From Actinomyces israelii DSM 43320 (GTDB taxonomy: Bacteria > Actinomycetota > Actinomycetes > Actinomycetales > Actinomycetaceae), in contig NZ_KL544003.1 of NCBI RefSeq assembly GCF_000711965.1, positions 1 to 50,319 of the forward strand: DNA of 50,319 bases, given 5' to 3'. Under the pieces are notes generated by a model. That model had not been told where the DNA came from. It made no database searches and saw only the letters and a list, made by a program, of their open reading frames with translations. Shown here one piece after another: positions 46,784-50,319 of this stretch. The translations under genes and the position numbers were made by a program. Position 1 is the first letter of the stretch. Each line of letters begins with the position of its first letter.

Positions 46784-47326
46784 ATGCCCCTATCCGCAAC
46801 CTTGGCCGTGCTCCCGTCAGGGCCGCAGGCGCGCTCGGTCACCGTTCTGGAGGGCGAGGTCTCGACTGACCTGGTCTACTTCTCCTCGGCATCGGGCAAC
46901 ACGCGCCGATTCGTCGAGAGACTCGGCAGACCTGCCACTCGCATCCCTCTGCGTCCTCGGACCGAAGGGCGTATCCGGGTTACACGGCCCTACGTCCTCA
47001 TCGTCCCCACCTACGGGGGCGGGGACATCTCAGGGGCGGTGCCTCGCCAGGTTGCCCTTTTCCTCAACGATCCCCACAATCGCGCCCTGCTGCGCGGGGT
47101 CGTCGCCTCGGGCAATACCAACTTCGGTCAGGCCTACTGCCTGGCCGGTCCGGTTATCGCAGGCAAGTGCGCCGTTCCTGAGCTCTACCGCTTCGAGCTC
47201 TTGGGCACCGAGCACGACGTCGAACGGGTGCGCGAAGGGCTCGACCGGTTCTGGCAGGACCATGACGAGAGCGCCCGGACCACCTTCTCCGAACTGTCCC
47301 AGATGGACGGCGCGCCGTCATCCTGA
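46784..47326 (+). CDS. nrdI: flavodoxin-like NrdI protein
   Basis: 180 residues from ATG 46784, which has AGGAGG 7 nt upstream. NrdI is the FMN protein that supplies the oxidant for activation of NrdF. Seen: [18 protein letters not shown] (phosphate-binding loop near residue 35), [34 protein letters not shown] and [19 protein letters not shown]. The first 28 residues are an extra, poorly conserved segment. 39 bp before nrdF. For a class Ie reductase NrdI is needed to oxidise the NrdF tyrosine to DOPA with superoxide, so this pairing is meaningful. Confidence 0.93.
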   Translation: MPLSATLAVLPSGPQARSVTVLEGEVSTDLVYFSSASGNTRRFVERLGRPATRIPLRPRTEGRIRVTRPYVLIVPTYGGGDISGAVPRQVALFLNDPHNRALLRGVVASGNTNFGQAYCLAGPVIAGKCAVPELYRFELLGTEHDVERVREGLDRFWQDHDESARTTFSELSQMDGAPSS

Positions 47327-47365
47327 CGGCCCTGGCGCTCCTGTGCTTAGAACGGCCCACCCACA

Positions 47366-48400
47366 ATGAAAGACCATGGTATGAACGATCTCACCATCCC
47401 CTACATCGAGCTTTCCGCCACGCCCCAAGGCTTCCGTCACGACCCCACCGCCCGCTTGCGCCCCGTTAACTGGAATCTTGTTCAGGATGACAAGGACCTT
47501 GAGGTCTGGAACCGACTCACCTCCAACTTCTGGCTCCCCGAGAAGGTGCCTCTGTCCAACGACATTCCCTCGTGGCGCTCCATGGAGCCCGAGGAACGGA
47601 TCCTCGTCATGCGGGTCTTCACCGGCCTTACCCTCTTGGACACCGTCCAGGCCACCGTCGGGGAGATCAGTCAGATCCAGGACGCGCGCACCGAGCACGA
47701 GGAGGCCGTTTACACCAATATCGCCTTCATGCAGGCTGTTCACGCCCGATCCTATTCCTCGGTGTTTTCCACCTTCTGCTCCACACCCGAGATCGACGAG
47801 GCCTACCGGTGGGCAATCGGCAACGATGTTCTGCAACAGCGAGTCAGGAAGGTTATCGTCCACTACTACGGGGAGGATCCTCTCAAGCGGAAGGTCTCCT
47901 CCACCCTGCTGTCCTCCTTCCTGCTTTACGCCGGCTTTTACCTCCCCTTGCGCCTCTCCGTCCGCGCCACCTTGACGAACACCGCTGACATGATCCGCCT
48001 TATCCTGCGGGACAAGGCGGTGCACGGGTACTATTCCGGCTACAAGTATCAGCGCAGCCTGGAGACGAAGAATCCCGGACGGCGCCAGGAGATGGAGGAC
48101 TTCGTTCTCGGCCTCCTCGAGGAGCTCCACGACCTTGAGATGGTCTATTCCGGGGAGCTTTACGATCCCTTCGGGCTCATGGATGATGTTGCCGCCTTCG
48201 TCCGCTACAATGCGAACAAGGCACTCATGAACCTCGGCTACCCGGCTCGTTACGCACCTGAGGAGACCGTCGTCAGCCCCGCGGTCCTGGCCGCGCTCTC
48301 GCCGGGATCCGAGGAGAATCACGACTTCTTCTCCGGCTCCGGATCTTCCTACATCATTGGACGTGCTGAAAGCACTAGCGACGAGGACTGGGAACTGTGA
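47366..48400 (+). CDS. nrdF: ribonucleotide reductase small subunit, metal-free class Ie (QSK) type
   Basis: 344 residues. Overall a clear NrdF (LRPVNWNLVQDDKDLEVWN; FTGLTLLDTVQATVGEI; NIAFMQAVHARSYSSVF). In class Ib NrdF six ligands bind two metals: Asp67, Glu98, His101, Glu158, Glu192, His195 (Salmonella numbering). Here Asp92, His126, His220 and the radical tyrosine Tyr130 are kept, but the three glutamates are Gln123 (FMQAVH), Ser183 (LLSSFL) and Lys217 (RDKAVH). This Gln-Ser-Lys set defines one variant of class Ie, which holds no metal and uses a DOPA radical. Two Met codons (47366, 47381) are possible starts. nrdE is not in the window. Confidence 0.93.
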   Translation: MKDHGMNDLTIPYIELSATPQGFRHDPTARLRPVNWNLVQDDKDLEVWNRLTSNFWLPEKVPLSNDIPSWRSMEPEERILVMRVFTGLTLLDTVQATVGEISQIQDARTEHEEAVYTNIAFMQAVHARSYSSVFSTFCSTPEIDEAYRWAIGNDVLQQRVRKVIVHYYGEDPLKRKVSSTLLSSFLLYAGFYLPLRLSVRATLTNTADMIRLILRDKAVHGYYSGYKYQRSLETKNPGRRQEMEDFVLGLLEELHDLEMVYSGELYDPFGLMDDVAAFVRYNANKALMNLGYPARYAPEETVVSPAVLAALSPGSEENHDFFSGSGSSYIIGRAESTSDEDWEL

Positions 48401-48999
48401 GCACGAACGGCACAACAGGACAGGGCGCAGCCGACACCGAGATCGCCATCATTATCGGCAGTCTGCGTCGTTCCGCGCGCTCGCGTGATATCGCTCGCCA
48501 TGTCATTAGCTACCTGCCTCAGGGCTGGCGCGGAAGCGTCGTCGAGATTGGCGACCTGCCCCTCTACGACGCCGACTACGACGACCCGGCCGTTCCGGAT
48601 AAGCCGCTGCCCTCGCAGTACGCGCGTTTCCGTCAGGCTGTGCGCGCCGCCTCAGGGGTTCTGTTCATTACCCCTGAGAACAACCGGACGATCCCGGCCT
48701 GCGTCAAGAACGCCGTCGACATCGGCTCCAAGCCGGGTGGTGAGGCGGTCTGGACAGTTCTTCCTGCGGGAGTCATCAGCCACTCGGTGGGCTCTCTCGG
48801 CGGCTACAGCGCCAATAAGAACCTACGGCTGGCGCTGTCCTATTTCGACATGCCCATGCCCGGACAGCCCGAGGTGTTCCTGCCGCGCACTGGAGAGCTG
48901 CTCGACGAGCGCGGTGAGTTCCGCAGCGCGAGAACGGAGGAGTTTCTGAGAGACTACGTCGAGAGATTCGCCCGCCTCGTCGTCCGGCGCGGCCGATAG
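48397..48999 (+). CDS. NADPH-dependent FMN reductase family protein
   Basis: 200 residues. GTG overlaps the nrdF stop (GTGA), so it is in the nrdI-nrdF operon. Seen: the flavodoxin-like fold with IAIIIGSLRRSARSRDIAR (phosphate loop near residue 20), LPLYDADYDD, and the FMN-binding VLFITPENNRTIPACVKNAVD, then SVGSLGGYSANKNLRL. The family reduces flavin or quinones with NAD(P)H. In this place it is a good candidate for the reductase that keeps NrdI-FMN reduced; that is inferred from position only. Confidence 0.88.
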   Translation: MSTNGTTGQGAADTEIAIIIGSLRRSARSRDIARHVISYLPQGWRGSVVEIGDLPLYDADYDDPAVPDKPLPSQYARFRQAVRAASGVLFITPENNRTIPACVKNAVDIGSKPGGEAVWTVLPAGVISHSVGSLGGYSANKNLRLALSYFDMPMPGQPEVFLPRTGELLDERGEFRSARTEEFLRDYVERFARLVVRRGR

Positions 49000-49790
49000 T
49001 CGGAAACTGCGGAAGATCGTCCGTCGGGGCTGGTGTCTTAGACCCAGGCTCTTGTTCTGTCCAATGGTGAAGTTGAAATGTGGAGCCTGGCGTTGTCCAG
49101 GACGACCGCGGTCCTTTTGTTCCTCATCGGTCTCGCGTGTCGGGCGACCCGTCATGGGGGGCGGGTCTGATCGGCGTCCTGGTTACCCTTGATGGGGTGG
49201 GTCCTCATCCTCCTGGTTGTCAGGCCCAGCGCCCTGAGGAACGACTGGCTCGCCTTCTCGCGGTCCGCGTACAGCCTTGCTCTCCTCCCCCTTGGGGAGC
49301 CGCATCCGTCTGGTCATGGCCTCCTCGCCACTGCGCCTCTCGAACGGGTCGGGCAGAATAGACTCATACTCGACAAGGCGCAGGAGCAGCCGGTCAGGAG
49401 GAGTCCGACCTGCACCGGGCACCGAACCTGATCAGACTCGACATCCTCAAGAGCCGCGTAACTGGATTGCCGAGGTTTTTCGGACTGTGTTGATTGTGCT
49501 GAGCTGAGCGGCCTTGTTCTGGTTCGGCCGCTCGCGTTCGACCTCGCCCTGTGTCCGGTGCCCGGGCGTCCGCGTGGAGACGTGTCTGACTTGTGTACCG
49601 GGCTCGGTCCAGGAGGCAGTATCGTTGATGGTCTTACTCTTTGCTGGGGTGGACCATCGGCGTGCGCCCTACTCGTTCCTTGAGGGGCGCGCCCGCCGGC
49701 TTCCGCCCGGGCGCCCGCCCAGCGCACCCCGGTCCTCTCCGCCGAAGGATGAGTACCCTAATCCTTCAGGTGCCAGGCGGAACTGCTCGG
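49000..49790. other. gap without a recognised gene
   Basis: No frame here carries a recognisable domain or a good ribosome-binding site. Two weak features: CCAGGCTC (49044-49051) and GAGCCTGG (49083-49090) form an inverted repeat, and GGCTCTTG (49047-49054) recurs inverted as CAAGAGCC (49448-49455), enclosing about 0.4 kb as a small transposon-like relic would. Given the broken transposase next to it, this is probably insertion-sequence debris. Confidence 0.4.
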
Positions 49791-49839
49791 CGGCGTGCCG
49801 GGGTGCCGCGGCGCGGGGGTGGGGTTTCTCCTCGTCGGG

Positions 49840-50070
49840 CGGCTGCGGGGCGCCATGTCGATTGCCTCGTGCCAGGACCGGTGCCGCGTGCGGTCGCCCC
49901 AATCGCACAGCCCACGACCTTCTTGGTGCAGCAGCCCGGGGGCGGTCGCAAGGTACACGAACCCTTTCCCAGGTGCGGATATAGGTGATATCGCCGACCA
50001 GCCTGTCTCCAGAACGTTTGGTGGCGGGATCCCGCATCGGAGCAGATCGGGGCGCGAGCCCCAGCACGAC
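49840..50070 (-). pseudogene. degenerate IS3-family transposase (integrase core)
   Basis: Minus-strand pieces in three frames follow an IS3 transposase: MRDPATKRSGDRLVGDITYI and RTWE in one, FVYLATAPG in the second, CCTKKVVGCAIG in the third, then EAIDMA back in the second. The intact family reads WVGDITYIRTWEGFVYLATV with the first catalytic Asp in GDITYI, then KVVGWAI. At least three frameshifts have occurred and the DDE C-terminus is not found. A dead element at the edge of the CRISPR array. Confidence 0.75.
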
Positions 50071-50163
50071 CGCCGGGATGATGGTGCGGACCTTGCGGCG
50101 GGGTTGTGCGGCCTCCAGGACTTAGGCGCGCACTGGCGGGTGCGCACCGCCTCCCGTTCCACT

Positions 50164-50319
50164 ACCACGCCTCTGCTCGCGCGGGGTTTACGAACGCAAG
50201 TCCCTGGCCGACCTGTGGAAGGCCGGATCATCCCCGCTCGCGCGGGGTTTACCCTGCTGTTCATGGCCCCGCCTGCTGCGGGGCCGGATCATCCCCGCTC
50301 GCGCGGGGTTTACGTGGAG
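50164..50319 (-). CRISPR. leader-distal end of a type I-E CRISPR array
   Basis: Repeats of 28-29 bp at 50225-50252 and 50286-50313, beginning GGATCATCCCCG and ending GCGGGGTTTAC, with an imperfect copy at 50164-50191 that keeps only the last 17 bases. Spacers are 50192-50224 and 50253-50285 (33 bp counted with a 28-bp repeat; period 61 bp), and a third starts at 50314. Read on the minus strand the repeat has the form GTAAACCCCGCGCGAG then CGGGGATGATCC, as in type I-E arrays with an ATGATCC handle, so transcription runs right to left and the degenerate repeat is the last one. Leader and cas genes must lie to the right, outside the window. Confidence 0.93.

Noticed and set aside
49080-49510. 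Small plus and minus frames of 75-95 residues
   Set aside because: No ribosome site, no domain, and overlapping frames of equal length on both strands.

Overview
The window looks like chromosome of a high-GC actinobacterium, most likely Actinomycetaceae (Actinomyces or a close relative). This is inferred from the GC-rich coding, the full GlgE glucan pathway, TANNNT boxes placed 6-7 nt before start codons as in leaderless actinobacterial genes, and a type I-E CRISPR repeat of actinobacterial type. Everything below was read by eye; no database search was run.

Layout. 1-2.3 kb: the end of a repeat-rich protein, a Tat-type lipoprotein and a thioredoxin-fold/TPR protein. 2.6-13.4 kb, minus strand: a glucan cluster in the order glgE, treS, mak, glgB, glgP, covering trehalose to maltose to maltose-1-phosphate to linear and branched glucan, then phosphorolysis; the debranching enzyme glgX lies apart at 21.2-23.6 kb. 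13.5-25.6 kb: trpS, a membrane alpha/beta hydrolase, a MacB/FtsX-type ABC exporter, ribonuclease Z, glgX, and etfBA. A 22-bp-period tandem repeat recurs in four intergenic gaps around the glucan genes.

25.6-32.6 kb: a tightly overlapping operon of a MoxR AAA+ ATPase, a DUF5682 protein, a VWA/MIDAS protein and a SWIM zinc-finger protein, followed by a membrane-anchored PQQ-like protein (minus strand) and a 1216-residue DUF4132 protein with a decaying second copy. The same families sit together in E. coli (yehI/molR and yehLMPQ), so this is probably a conserved but functionally uncharacterised system.

40.1-44.5 kb: an iron-box-preceded HugZ/PNPOx-like gene, a DUF1540 cysteine-rich protein, then a stretch of gene decay: a GntR gene without a start codon, an ABC ATPase fused to a permease by an apparent deletion, and a shattered tyrosine phosphatase gene. 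44.5-49 kb: mnmA, a DtxR-family regulator with Mn-type ligands, and nrdI-nrdF-FMN reductase. The NrdF has lost three of its four metal-binding glutamates (Gln, Ser, Lys in their place), the hallmark of the metal-free class Ie ribonucleotide reductase; its promoter carries an NrdR-like box pair and an extra double palindrome. A Mn-sensing-type regulator beside a metal-independent reductase is the most interesting arrangement in the window.

49-50.3 kb: no intact gene, a broken IS3-type transposase, and the leader-distal end of a type I-E CRISPR array that continues past the right edge.
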